Assembly (NCBI RefSeq): GCF_012349115.1
Contig: NZ_PQIG01000100.1
Span: forward strand, 62,001-126,000
DNA length: 64,000 nt
Direction: 5' to 3'
Source: Rhizobium ruizarguesonis
Lineage (GTDB): Bacteria; Pseudomonadota; Alphaproteobacteria; Rhizobiales; Rhizobiaceae
Of the stretch, positions 17,482 through 26,111 are shown piece after piece. Made by a program: the position numbers and the translations under genes. A model generated the notes under the pieces. It did not search any database. It saw only the letters and a list, made by a program, of their open reading frames with translations, and was not told the origin of the DNA. Numbering within the stretch: the first letter of the stretch is position 1; every line of letters starts with the position of its first letter.

Positions 17482-17822
17482 GGCCATGCCCACCTGAATG
17501 TCCCTGTGTGTATCTTTATGACATGCGGTTTCTGATCGTGCCTATTGTCCTTTAGGGAGGGTGTTCGCGACGGCTCCGGTGGAATTCGCAATCCCTCACG
17601 GGGATTCCCCAAAGGGCAATATCTGCTTACGCTAATACAATGTAGAAAATGGATGGAAGAGTGGGCATGCCCTCTTCGGCAAGTCGAGGGTGACCGCGCG
17701 CGCGGATCGAGAGCCGCGTCTCTACCAAAATGATCTGTCGCCGACAAACCCTCTTTTGCTTCGACTCGTCTTTCAACAACCTTGGTCGTCCATGTGGCGA
17801 CCCCCTGAGGGAGGCATTCGAA
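17482..17822. promoter_or_regulatory. Divergent promoter region, FGE / arylsulfatase
   Basis: This 341-base spacer separates the two divergent starts and must hold both promoters. GGGAGG at about 17809 is the ribosome binding site of the sulfatase gene. An imperfect inverted repeat occurs around 17581-17617 (TCACGGGGATTCCCCAAA). No regulator gene adjoins, so control is unknown. Confidence 0.5.
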
Positions 17823-19529
17823 ATGAGACGGACTACAAAGTTCATAACAGCAGCAATGGCGGTCGCCGGCAGCCTGTTGGCGAGCACGGCGGCAATACAT
17901 GCGCAGGAGAACAGGAAGCCCAACATCCTGTTCATCATGGGTGACGACATCGGCTGGATGCAGCCGAGCATCTATCATCAGGGCCTGATGGTCGGCGAGA
18001 CGCCGAACATCGATCGCATCGGCCGGGAGGGTGCGAAATTCATGACCTACTATGCCGAGCAGAGCTGCACGGCTGGTCGTACCGCCTTTATAACCGGCAT
18101 GCAGCCGGTGCGCGTCGGCATGGTCCTGCCGGAAATTCCCGGAAGCCCGTCCTACCTGCGGGCCGGCACGCCTCACCTCGCCAGATTCCTGAACGACCTC
18201 GGCTACTCGACAGGCGAGTTCGGCAAGAACCATCTCGGAGATACCACCGAATCCCTGCCGACGGCACACGGGTTCCAGGAATTTTGGGGCTACCTCTATC
18301 ACCTCGACGCCATGCAAGGGGTAAGCTTCCCCGATATCAACAAGACCTCAACCGAGCAGGGGATCGCGCCGCCCTGCAGAAACACGCCGATCCCCGGACT
18401 TACGCAGGATCCTGCGGCCGTCGATCCTAGAACAACAACGTGCCTTACGCCGCCGCGTCCGATGCTCGCGTGCACATCCTCCGACGGGTCGCCGGCCAAC
18501 CAGACATGCAAGGACGAAGGCCCTCTGACGCTCGATCGCTCCAAGACGATCGACGAGGAGATTTCAGGCAAAGTCATCGACTTCCTCGACAGGAACGATC
18601 CCGAGAAGACCAAGAAGCCGTTTTTTGTCTGGTATAACCCCGCCCGCATGCACATCACCACCGTGTTGCCGGACAAGTACCTGAACATGGTGGGCGAGCC
18701 CGGCGGCAAGGACTGGGGCATCAACGAAGCCGGCATGAAACAGATGGACGACAATATCGGCTACGTCTTGAAGAAGCTCGAGGAGATGGGAGAACTCGAC
18801 AACACCATCGTCGTCTTCACCACCGACAACGGCGCCGAAACGATCACTTTTCCAGATGGCGGCACGACCCCGTTCAAGGGCGGCAAGCTGAGCACCTGGG
18901 AAGGCGGCATGCGGGCACCGCTGGTGGTGCGCTGGCCCGGCCACATCGAACCCGGAACGGTCAAGAACGACATCTTCGCCTCGCTTGACTGGCTGCCGAC
19001 ATTGGTCGACATCGCTGGCGGCCCGAAGGGCGAGGGGCTGAAGAAAGAGATCGAAGCGGGCAAGTATCCGGGGATCGTCAAGACCACGCTCGATGGGATC
19101 GATCAGCGCGACTTCCTCGAAGGCAAGTCGCCATCCGCGCGAAACTCATTCTTGTACTATTCCGGCAAGGAACCGTCCGCGGTACGTTATAAAAACTGGA
19201 AGATGTATTTCGCCATGGTCTCCGACGATCCGGCTGGCTTCATTGCGGGAGTGATGCCGTATTCGTGGACGCAGGTCGTCAACATCAAGCGCGATCCGTT
19301 CGAAACCTCGGTCGGACAGCAGATCAAGACACTCTTCGGTATGGGCGGTGCCATCGCATCACCGTCAACTGCCTATGTCTATGACTGGAATATCCTACCC
19401 ATCGGCCAGCAGTTGTGGCTGAAGCATCTCGAGACCTACCACGACTTCCCGCCGCTTCAAGAACCTGCAAGCTACAATCTGGAGCAAGTGATGCAGCAGG
19501 TCCGGGATATGAAGACTGGTCACGACTGA
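17823..19529 (+). CDS. Arylsulfatase, Cys type, exported
   Basis: A 568-residue type I sulfatase that hydrolyses sulfate esters using a formylglycine made from Cys82 in SCTAGRTAF, a C-x-A-x-R target of FGE. The N-terminus to about residue 27 is a signal peptide (ending IHA), so the mature enzyme is periplasmic. Metal ligands lie in ILFIMGDDIGW and in VVFTTDNGAE; NHLGDTTESLPTAHGF is a family block. The start is set by the signal peptide and GGGAGG upstream; an in-frame upstream extension is rejected. Two membrane proteins follow in the same direction. It may scavenge sulfate from organic sulfate esters; substrate is unknown. Confidence 0.93.
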   Translation: MRRTTKFITAAMAVAGSLLASTAAIHAQENRKPNILFIMGDDIGWMQPSIYHQGLMVGETPNIDRIGREGAKFMTYYAEQSCTAGRTAFITGMQPVRVGMVLPEIPGSPSYLRAGTPHLARFLNDLGYSTGEFGKNHLGDTTESLPTAHGFQEFWGYLYHLDAMQGVSFPDINKTSTEQGIAPPCRNTPIPGLTQDPAAVDPRTTTCLTPPRPMLACTSSDGSPANQTCKDEGPLTLDRSKTIDEEISGKVIDFLDRNDPEKTKKPFFVWYNPARMHITTVLPDKYLNMVGEPGGKDWGINEAGMKQMDDNIGYVLKKLEEMGELDNTIVVFTTDNGAETITFPDGGTTPFKGGKLSTWEGGMRAPLVVRWPGHIEPGTVKNDIFASLDWLPTLVDIAGGPKGEGLKKEIEAGKYPGIVKTTLDGIDQRDFLEGKSPSARNSFLYYSGKEPSAVRYKNWKMYFAMVSDDPAGFIAGVMPYSWTQVVNIKRDPFETSVGQQIKTLFGMGGAIASPSTAYVYDWNILPIGQQLWLKHLETYHDFPPLQEPASYNLEQVMQQVRDMKTGHD

Positions 19530-19615
19530 CGCGCAGCCGAATAACGCATTTGCAGCGGACGCCACAACGGCGTCCGCTACGTCAGTATGTCCAAAGAGCT
19601 GCAGAGGGCCGAACG

Positions 19616-20275
19616 ATGAGCGATGTCATCCAAGCAGGTCGTGACGAAGCACGCTGGCCTCCGGTGATGGCGATCCTGGCGGTGTTCGCCCTTTTGGAGG
19701 TGCTGCCGCACCACATCTATGCCATGCCGCGATGGGTGTCATACGCGGTCCTAGTAGCAGCTATCGTTCCAATGATCATGGTGACGATGTCGACCGACAA
19801 GGCCATGTGGCTGCGCATTGAGCATGTCGCCGTCATGCTGCTTGCCAGTGTCTACGCAGGCAATACGGCGGCGGAACTCGGAGATATGGTCGGAATCATC
19901 ACCGTGCATCCGCCCGAGACGCGATCAGTGTCGCTGTTGGCGTCGTCATTTACCATCTGGATCACCAACGTTCTCACCTTTTCGCTGCTCTATTGGCAGA
20001 TCGACGCGGGCGGCCCCTCGCGCATCGCGCGTGGCATGGCGGGAAAACCCGATTGGCTGTTTCCCCAGGCGTCGGCTCCCGAACTAGCGTCGCCAGACTG
20101 GCGGCCGCTCTACATCGATTATCTTTCCCTCGCATTCAATACGGCGACCGCGTTCAGTCCCACCGACGTGCTGCCACTCGCCCGACGTGCGAAGGGGCTG
20201 ATGATGCTCGAAAGTGCCATTTCATTGCTGACGCTCGTGCTCGTGGCCGCGCGTGCAGTCAATGTCATTCCGTAG
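19616..20275 (+). CDS. Integral membrane protein, DUF1345-like
   Basis: A 219-residue protein with about five to six membrane helices. The C-terminal part DYLSLAFNTATAFSPTDVLP followed by RRAKGLMMLESAISLLTLVL resembles the DUF1345 membrane family, which shows a pore-like loop. The start at 19616 is chosen because the upstream extension is Arg-rich and runs into the sulfatase end. It lies 86 bases after the arylsulfatase gene and may be co-transcribed. No function can be assigned; a channel or transporter role is a guess. Confidence 0.65.
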   Translation: MSDVIQAGRDEARWPPVMAILAVFALLEVLPHHIYAMPRWVSYAVLVAAIVPMIMVTMSTDKAMWLRIEHVAVMLLASVYAGNTAAELGDMVGIITVHPPETRSVSLLASSFTIWITNVLTFSLLYWQIDAGGPSRIARGMAGKPDWLFPQASAPELASPDWRPLYIDYLSLAFNTATAFSPTDVLPLARRAKGLMMLESAISLLTLVLVAARAVNVIP

Positions 20276-20330
20276 CGCCTCGCCGGCGCCGCGGTCGTCC
20301 ATTCGTGCCGAAAGGATCGAAGGTGCCCGT

Positions 20331-20762
20331 ATGTCAGTGGAAGCCGATCAGCTTTCAACAATGATCAATCACGCGGTCGCGCCGGCGTTCATGCTCAATG
20401 GCGTCGCGGCGATGGTGGCGGTTTTGGTCAATCGGATTTCCGGCGTCACCGAGCGGATCAGAAACCTGCGTGAGATCCACGAGAGTGACGTCGCCCGAGC
20501 CCCGCTGAAGAGGGGAATCGGGGAGTTGAGGCGGCGTGAGCGCCTATTGAACAGTGCATTGCACCTGGCTGTCCTGTCAGGGATAGGCGTGACGCTCCTA
20601 CTCCTATTCGGCTTCGTCGTAGCCTTTTTGGGATACCGTCACGAACCAGGCACCGCCGTACTATTTGTTGCGGCACTCTGCTTCCTGGCGGGGTCGCTCG
20701 TCCGATTCCTGCAGGACATCCGGCTGTCGCAAGGTGAGCACGACGACCGTCAGTTGCGCTGA
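20331..20762 (+). CDS. DUF2721 membrane protein
   Basis: A 143-residue protein with three predicted membrane segments (near 20-35, 80-100, 108-125). The arrangement AVAPAFMLNGVAAMVAVLVNR, a basic loop RGIGELRRRERLL and two C-terminal helices matches DUF2721 (YwzB-like). The start at 20331 follows AAGGTG. It is 55 bases downstream of the preceding membrane-protein gene, probably the same transcript. Function is unknown. Confidence 0.75.
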   Translation: MSVEADQLSTMINHAVAPAFMLNGVAAMVAVLVNRISGVTERIRNLREIHESDVARAPLKRGIGELRRRERLLNSALHLAVLSGIGVTLLLLFGFVVAFLGYRHEPGTAVLFVAALCFLAGSLVRFLQDIRLSQGEHDDRQLR

Positions 20763-20945
20763 CCGCCGAATTGCTCAAGGCCCTCTCGCCTTCACTAATC
20801 TAAATTAGCGGCGGAAAACGGAACGAGGCATCGGCAGAAATGCTGAAACGGCAGCCGAACGTCCCGAACGAAAATGTCATTTGTTCATGTTGCAGGCGAA
20901 GCTATAGCGCCGTCCTTGCAAAGGACGGAGGGCCTCCGACCGCTT

Positions 20946-21578
20946 TCAGTGCGGTTTCTGAGCGATCGCGATCATCGATTTCGCCAGCAGCGGAATCCTC
21001 CCGACATATTCGAAGTCGACGCCTTCGAAGCCTGTTTCGACGAGCAATGTGCTGAGCGTTTCGGGAGACCAGAATTTGATATGGCCATGGTCCTTGAGAG
21101 GCATAAAATGGTCGTCCATCTTTCCGCTCACGGCCAGAGCCAGATTTTTCCAGTAGCCGTGGAAAGGCGTCGACATAACCGCGATGCCGCCAGGCTTCAC
21201 CAGATCATACATGGTGGCCGAGAAAGCCTTGGGATCATAGACATGTTCCACCACTTCAAGACTGATCACCGCGTCGAAGGTCCCATACCGGCTGGAAAGA
21301 TCTTCGTATCCGGAGCCGATTTCCAGCGGAAGATCGGGGTGGGCCGTTCTCGCCTTCGCGATGCCGTCCTTCGAGGGATCGACGCCGACGACGTCATAGC
21401 CTTTTTCCGCGAGCACGGCGGCAGCACCGCCGGTGCCGCAACCGAGGTCGAAGACCGCTGTTTCTCTTGCCTCCTGGAAACTGTTCTCGAGAACATCGAC
21501 AACGGCCGGCAGAATATAGGAATGGGCGGTCGCCGGCTTGGCGTGTATATAGGTAGTAGCGTCTAGTTCGATAGACAT
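20946..21578 (-). CDS. Class I SAM-dependent methyltransferase
   Basis: A 210-residue methyltransferase with the SAM-binding motif VFDLGCGTGGAAAVL, acidic motif II (VVGVDPS) and a UbiG-like DAVISLEVVEHV block followed by LVKPGGIAVMSTP. The fold is that of small-molecule methyltransferases; the substrate cannot be read from sequence. The start at 21578 has an excellent GGAGG five bases upstream. It is convergent with the membrane-protein genes and has no obvious pathway neighbours. Confidence 0.88.
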   Translation of the reverse strand: MSIELDATTYIHAKPATAHSYILPAVVDVLENSFQEARETAVFDLGCGTGGAAAVLAEKGYDVVGVDPSKDGIAKARTAHPDLPLEIGSGYEDLSSRYGTFDAVISLEVVEHVYDPKAFSATMYDLVKPGGIAVMSTPFHGYWKNLALAVSGKMDDHFMPLKDHGHIKFWSPETLSTLLVETGFEGVDFEYVGRIPLLAKSMIAIAQKPH

Positions 21579-22118
21579 TTTACCTCCTGAAAACCTGAAG
21601 AAGTGAGCCGCCGCAATGGTACGGCGGACTTTGACCGGAGTGTGGTGTCGTTGTGGTATTAAGGTGATTAACGCCGAAGGCGTTCACGGGAGGCCAGCCG
21701 CCGATTGGCTGTGTCGACCATGCGCGAGACATCCTCCAGTGCGCCCAACGCTCGCCCTGGAGAAGATCCAGAAGCTGATTGACAGGGTGCCAAGAAGATG
21801 CTGAAAACGGGCCGCGTTCGGGTCTACCGTATTCCCGTCAGTCAAAGGGCCGCTGCATCGGCTCCGGTCGCTTCGACCATTTAAACTAAATAAAGCGATG
21901 AAATACCCTTTGAAGGTGCATCGCAAATAAATCCTTTAGTTCTTTTTGGTACTCCATCAGTTGGGATGGACGGTATTTGCTGATTTTTGTTAAGGTTATA
22001 CCAAGATTAGAAGTGAATAAACCAATTTTGAATTGAAAAAAACCTGAAACCTCTTCGCATTCTCGCGAACTTGTGTAAATTAACATTATCCCTGTCACAG
22101 ATAGCCTAGTGCGAGCGC
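21579..22118. other. Long AT-richer intergenic region
   Basis: These 540 bases hold no gene I can support. From about 21880 to 22090 composition is clearly more AT-rich than the flanks. A 70-codon minus-strand frame (21886-22098) exists there, but no family resemblance is seen. It could hold a regulatory RNA or foreign remnant. Confidence 0.5.
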
Positions 22119-22337
22119 ATGGCGGATATGAAGCACAATCTAACTTGCAGGCAGAGCCTCGCCAACGCGTTCCAGGCTCTGTCGGACGAGGCCGTCAAAG
22201 CCGGCTGGTCGGAGGGCGATGTCGCCCTCGCGCTCGCCGAACTCGCCGAGGAGCGGGTGATCGAAGTTACCGCCAAGGTGATCATGGAAGGTTCCATTCA
22301 TCCCCAGCTCATCGCCGCCGGCGGCCGTAGCGGCTAA
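22119..22337 (+). CDS. Small hypothetical protein
   Basis: A 72-residue soluble, helical, acidic protein (NAFQALSDEAVKAGWSEGD, then ALAELAEERVIEVTAKVI). No family was recognised, though it reads like a real rhizobial small protein. An alternative ATG lies three codons in. It is convergent with the DUF982 gene, 6 bases apart. Confidence 0.6.
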   Translation: MADMKHNLTCRQSLANAFQALSDEAVKAGWSEGDVALALAELAEERVIEVTAKVIMEGSIHPQLIAAGGRSG

Positions 22338-22343
22338 TCGGTC

Positions 22344-22604
22344 TTAAATCAGCAATCCTGCCGTTTTCGCTGCCGTGACGAAGGAAGCCTGTGCTGCGCG
22401 CGGGCTGCGCAGTCCGTCGAGCGCATCCAGGCAGTGCTGGCGCGCAATGCGATAATCGCGCCCACGCTTGCTCGGCCACTTTTTCAGATATTCGACGGCC
22501 TCCCAGGCAGTCGAAACGATCAGGCTGCTGTTTGGAGAAAGGACCCTGACGGGGGAGGGAAAGCGTTTTTCACTCACGTCTGCACTCACCGATTCCTGCC
22601 ACAA
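22344..22604 (-). CDS. DUF982 family protein
   Basis: An 86-residue protein of the small rhizobial DUF982 family. It has the usual pattern: an N-terminal FPSPVRVL, then STAWEAVEYLKKWPSKRGRD, a Cys/Leu helix ARQHCLDALDGLRSP and the ending AFVTAA-type helix. The family is expanded in Rhizobiaceae; no function is known. Confidence 0.8.
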   Translation of the reverse strand: MWQESVSADVSEKRFPSPVRVLSPNSSLIVSTAWEAVEYLKKWPSKRGRDYRIARQHCLDALDGLRSPRAAQASFVTAAKTAGLLI

Positions 22605-22773
22605 AACGCGGTCAAAACGCGCGGGAAAAATTTTTGTTCCATAATTTTGTCTCGCTGAAATTTGCGCAGTTGCTAAAATTCAGGCCCTCGCGCATAATGG
22701 CTTTATGACGGTTGCGGAGGGCGGCCGGCGATGCAAGCGTGGATGCGTTTGCCCTCGGAGGATATGCGGCGTG

Positions 22774-22986
22774 ATGTTACGATCATCAATTCATCCGCAT
22801 GATTTACCGCTATTTTCGGAAGATCTCGATCTGCTTTCGCAGGTGCTCGACAAGGTCTGCGACGAACGCGGCCTCGTCAAAACGACGCCGGAGGCCGAGC
22901 GGATCGGTGCGGTCATCATTCAGCTCTACAGGCAGGGCGTGAAGGATGGCGGCAAACTCGCGGATCTTGCAAAAACCTATCTCTAG
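22774..22986 (+). CDS. Small hypothetical protein
   Basis: A 70-residue protein. The conserved-looking part is SEDLDLLSQVLDKVCDERG followed by EAERIGAVIIQLYRQGVKDG, a two-helix unit seen in small rhizobial proteins of unknown function. The start is either ATG at 22774 or GTG at 22771; GGAGG at about 22757 fits both. Upstream in-frame codons give a Cys/Arg-rich stretch that looks non-coding. Its stop overlaps the stop of the minus-strand gene that follows. Confidence 0.65.
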   Translation: MLRSSIHPHDLPLFSEDLDLLSQVLDKVCDERGLVKTTPEAERIGAVIIQLYRQGVKDGGKLADLAKTYL

Positions 22987-23132
22987 TTCTGCTCGATCGA
23001 GACACCGTTCTTGCCGATGCTCATCTCGATTCCCTGCGGCTTGCTTTCCTCGTGGAAGATATAGGCGCCAAGGCCGATGACGGCGACGACAAGAACGCCG
23101 ATGATGACGTAGAGACCATTGCTGCGGTTCAA
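22983..23132 (-). CDS. Small single-helix membrane protein
   Basis: A 49-residue protein beginning with TTG: residues 1-7 polar, 8-24 a membrane helix (YVIIGVLVVAVIGLGAYIF), then a polar tail ending in MSIGKNGVSIEQN. GGGGGCAG precedes the TTG. I recognise the pattern from small conserved rhizobial proteins, but it has no known role. It overlaps the convergent neighbour by 4 bases. Two 12-base direct repeats lie just upstream. Confidence 0.6.
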   Translation of the reverse strand: MNRSNGLYVIIGVLVVAVIGLGAYIFHEESKPQGIEMSIGKNGVSIEQN

Positions 23133-23145
23133 GAGACTGCCCCCG

Positions 23146-23174
23146 ATATGTTATGGGCCCCAATATGTTATGGG
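23146..23174. repeat. Direct repeat ATATGTTATGGG x2
   Basis: Two exact 12-base copies with a 17-base period, upstream of the small membrane-protein gene (minus strand) and downstream of the XRE gene. It could be a regulator site or a local duplication. Confidence 0.6.
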
Positions 23175-23207
23175 ACAGCAAAACGCTCGGGCGACCGATT
23201 GGTTCCG

Positions 23208-23501
23208 TCAGTCGTCGTTGGCGGCGTTGAGGTTTTCTGGTCGGATGCCGTCATCGGTAGAGGTGCGGGCGCGCAACCGGATGCCGGGGCCGCCTTCATC
23301 CTGATTGCCGCTCGACAGGAAGATGATGCCGTTCGCCTCGAGCGTGCTGCGCACATCGAACAGCGCGTGCGGCTCGCCGGCGAATTCGCCGTTTTCCAGC
23401 GCTCTCACGGTCTCGACCGGCAGGCCGCTGGCGGCGGCGAGCTCTTCGATGCTCATTCCGATCATGGCGCGCGCGCCGCGTATCTGCGTTGCTGTTATCA
23501 T
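23208..23501 (-). CDS. XRE-family (Cro/CI) transcriptional regulator
   Basis: A 97-residue protein with an N-terminal helix-turn-helix: ITATQIRGARAMIGMSIEEL, then AAASGLPVETVRALENGEF, the standard XRE layout. The C-terminal part (LEANGIIFLSSGNQDEGGPG) is the short tail common to rhizobial one-domain XRE regulators. The start at 23501 opens the domain directly; an earlier in-frame start adds an unrelated basic stretch. Targets are unknown. Confidence 0.85.
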   Translation of the reverse strand: MITATQIRGARAMIGMSIEELAAASGLPVETVRALENGEFAGEPHALFDVRSTLEANGIIFLSSGNQDEGGPGIRLRARTSTDDGIRPENLNAANDD

Positions 23502-23586
23502 GATGGAAAATCTAGCGCATTTCCAGCGCTTCTCAAGTGGCCACGCTCTCACGCTGGGCGGTTTCGGTGCCTAAGGCACGCGCTCT

Positions 23587-24768
23587 TCAAACTTCCCTCA
23601 ATTTTACACCGAATAGATCGTCATGCATGCGCTCGACCGCGATCCCCATTCCTCCCATCAGGGCGGCCCGGTTCCCAAAGCGACTGATCTCGATGCGCGG
23701 CGGATAAGGTGTACAACGCGGCAGGAAACCGCGGATGGCGTTTACGAGTTCCGGTCTTGCGCCGATGCTGCCACCGGTGATCACCAGTTCAGGATCGAGG
23801 GCCGCTCCGATTGCAGCAATGGCGACTGCGACCAGCCTTGCCGTCTCTTCGATTGCAGCCGCCGCGCTCGTTTCTCCTGCATTAAACGCGGCGAAGAGAT
23901 CGGCCACGGTGGATGCGTTACGCCCGCCGAAACCGACGTAGCGGCGCAACATCGCGACGCTGCCGACCGCACTCTCAAAGGTTCCAAGCGTAAATCCGCC
24001 AGGATCAAAAGCATCTCCGCCGATCGGAAGATAGGCGATTTCGCCGGCCGCCCCACGCGCGCCGCGCAATAGAGCTCCGTTGGCGATGATGCCCATGCCG
24101 ACACCCGTTCCGAGAGCAACGAAAGCAAAATTGCTGGTTTCGACACCGTGTCCCCGCCATCTCTCCCCTTGCGCGGCCAGGTTGACATCATTTTCAACGA
24201 TCACGGGTATACCCATTCTGTCGCTGAAGACTTGCCGCAGATTGATTGCGTCGATGCCGGGGATGCTTGGCGCTACATTGATATGTCCGGTGGCCGGATC
24301 GAGCACACCGGGACTGCCTAGAACGACGAGACGCAGTTTGTCGGCACTCGTCCCGGCCGCAGACGCGAGTTCCATGATAAGATCGCTGAACTGATTGACG
24401 AGATGCATTCCACCGCGCGGGTCGGTGGATACTTTGGTTTCAGCAACCACGTTCCCCAACAGATCGCAAATAGCCGCAGCAATCTTGGTGCTCCCGAGAT
24501 CGATAGAGACGGCCAGTCCCGCCCTGGCATTGATTTCATAGGTGATCGCATTCCGGCCCGGGCGACCATCAGTCTGCCCGACTGGCTTCAGCCAGCCGTC
24601 ATCCTCAAGGTCGCGCACGACGTCGGAAATCGTCTGCTTTGATAGGCCGGTTAGCTTGGCAATATCGGCGCGAGAGATCGACCCGTTCGCGAACACGGTT
24701 CGGATGACGGCATTGGTTGAAATTTTTCGTGCGATCGGAGTCTGTGCGACAGAAGATGTCATTGCCAT
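23587..24768 (-). CDS. ROK-family transcriptional regulator
   Basis: A 393-residue NagC/XylR-type regulator. A winged helix at residues 15-75 (SRADIAKLTGLSKQTISDVV) precedes the ROK sugar-kinase fold: LAVSIDLGSTKIAAAICDL, ENDVNLAAQGERW and the LGTGVGMGIIANG ATP-type loop. The Cys-rich zinc motif (C-x-C-G-x2-G-C) of most ROK proteins is absent; the equivalent segment reads LPIGGDAFDPGGF. ROK repressors normally answer to sugars, and a sugar ABC importer lies 1.3 kb away, so it is a plausible controller. ATG at 24768 or 24762. Confidence 0.9.
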   Translation of the reverse strand: MAMTSSVAQTPIARKISTNAVIRTVFANGSISRADIAKLTGLSKQTISDVVRDLEDDGWLKPVGQTDGRPGRNAITYEINARAGLAVSIDLGSTKIAAAICDLLGNVVAETKVSTDPRGGMHLVNQFSDLIMELASAAGTSADKLRLVVLGSPGVLDPATGHINVAPSIPGIDAINLRQVFSDRMGIPVIVENDVNLAAQGERWRGHGVETSNFAFVALGTGVGMGIIANGALLRGARGAAGEIAYLPIGGDAFDPGGFTLGTFESAVGSVAMLRRYVGFGGRNASTVADLFAAFNAGETSAAAAIEETARLVAVAIAAIGAALDPELVITGGSIGARPELVNAIRGFLPRCTPYPPRIEISRFGNRAALMGGMGIAVERMHDDLFGVKLREV

Positions 24769-25319
24769 CCGGCTAGCTCAGTCCAATTAGTTCGGAGCAC
24801 ATACTTAATGGGGCGATATTGAGTTCGCAACTATCGCGACTAACCGGAATTCAATACATCGAAGAGGGCAATTTGTCTATGTCCTTGACAAATGGGAGGC
24901 CAGCTGTAGGCTTTGGATTAACGTGCGATGAAAATGCGCGATGAAATAAAGAGGGTCGAGTAGAGTATGCGCCATACGTATCGTCTGGTTAGCCGTGCAC
25001 CCGTCAAGATCGCTCGAAGAGGAACTGGCCTAGGCTTACCCGGCTATTTCCTTTCTCGCGTTCCGCCGACTCCTTGAACCTGGCTGCCGGGGATCTGCTC
25101 ATGATGAAGCCCTCGATTGATGGACAGCTTTCCGCCGAGCAACCTGTTTTACTGCCGACAATGGCACCAGGCCTTCAGGCGGACGTTCATCCAGCCGGGT
25201 CCGCTGATCTCGCCTTGTGCGGGGCAGGCAGCTTTGGGCGTGTGAGATTTTCGCCAATCAAGGGCTCTCATACTTATGAGATAGGGCCTTTCCGTGCCTC
25301 GGAGAAACCAGGAAATGCT
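24769..25319. other. Intergenic region upstream of the ROK gene
   Basis: This 551-base spacer contains the ROK gene promoter. A TTGACA hexamer occurs at about 24893 on the plus strand. A plus-strand frame running from 25074 is a shadow of the GNAT gene. No gene is supported here. Confidence 0.5.
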
Positions 25320-25934
25320 TCAACCCAATCCCTGATCAATCCGCATGGCAAAGGCGACGGAGCCATCTCGCTCGAATTCGGAAAAGCCAAGGTGACGGTA
25401 GAAACCCTTGGCGCGTTCGTTGTTTGGGTCGACCCCGAGATGCACGGCTCCGACCCCGTGATTCCGAAGCGCTTGAAGCTCCGTGTCGATCATCCTGCGC
25501 CCCCAACCGCTTGCCTGAAGTCCGGGAAGGATGTTGATGTGAAGATGCGCCGGATACTCGTCTTGAAGCCACGCCGTTCCGCTGCGCGGATTTTGAATTC
25601 GTTCCATCACGTCGGCGTCGCGCAGACGGGTGGGTGCCAGTCCCGCAACCTGCTGGCGGACGAACGGCCACCAGTTTGTTTGCAAGTCTTTGTCGAATCC
25701 GCCGGTGTCCGGCACCCCTACAACGTAGCCGACCGGCCGGCCGTCCTGAACGAGAACAAAGGCAAAGTCTTTGGCGAACTTGAGGTAGGGTACCGACCAG
25801 ATGTAGCCGGGCAGACGCGGGTCGCTATAAAGCGCGCTGGCATCCTGACCGCCATTCGCGGTTTTCAGGCAGATGTCGAAAAGAGCGTCGATATCCGCTT
25901 CAATCGCGGGGCGGATGAAGCAGCTGGTGTCCAT
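25320..25934 (-). CDS. GNAT-family N-acetyltransferase
   Basis: A 204-residue acyltransferase. The N-terminus FIRPAIEADIDALFDICLKT, the core strand VLVQDGRPVGYVVGV and the acetyl-CoA loop LQASGWGRRMIDTEL, then HLGVDPNNERAKGFYRHLGF, define a GNAT fold. The long insert (about 85-125) resembles acetyltransferase domains found with O-GlcNAcase-type proteins. The start at 25934 has GGAGG nine bases upstream. It lies between a ROK regulator and a sugar ABC importer, which suggests an amino-sugar context, but this is inference. Confidence 0.85.
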   Translation of the reverse strand: MDTSCFIRPAIEADIDALFDICLKTANGGQDASALYSDPRLPGYIWSVPYLKFAKDFAFVLVQDGRPVGYVVGVPDTGGFDKDLQTNWWPFVRQQVAGLAPTRLRDADVMERIQNPRSGTAWLQDEYPAHLHINILPGLQASGWGRRMIDTELQALRNHGVGAVHLGVDPNNERAKGFYRHLGFSEFERDGSVAFAMRIDQGLG

Positions 25935-26111
25935 CACTTTGCCACCTCCTGCGGGGCGCTTGGTCATTTTAGGTCGCGAGAGGAGCAGATGCATTGACGA
26001 TTACCTCAGATTCGCCAGCCAGGCAAAGCTCTGGGGGAAGAAAACGTTCGGCCGGTGCTTAGCACAAGGCCTGGGCGGAGAGTGGAGAATAAACCAGATG
26101 AGGTGGAGCAG

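Noticed and set aside
21886..22098. 70-codon minus frame in the AT-rich gap
   Set aside because: A weak AGGG precedes an ATG, but no family resemblance or conserved residues are seen; left as part of the gap.
25074..25997. Long plus-strand frame opposite the GNAT gene
   Set aside because: The minus strand carries a clear GNAT domain with a strong ribosome binding site; the plus frame has no family pattern and starts in the intergenic spacer.
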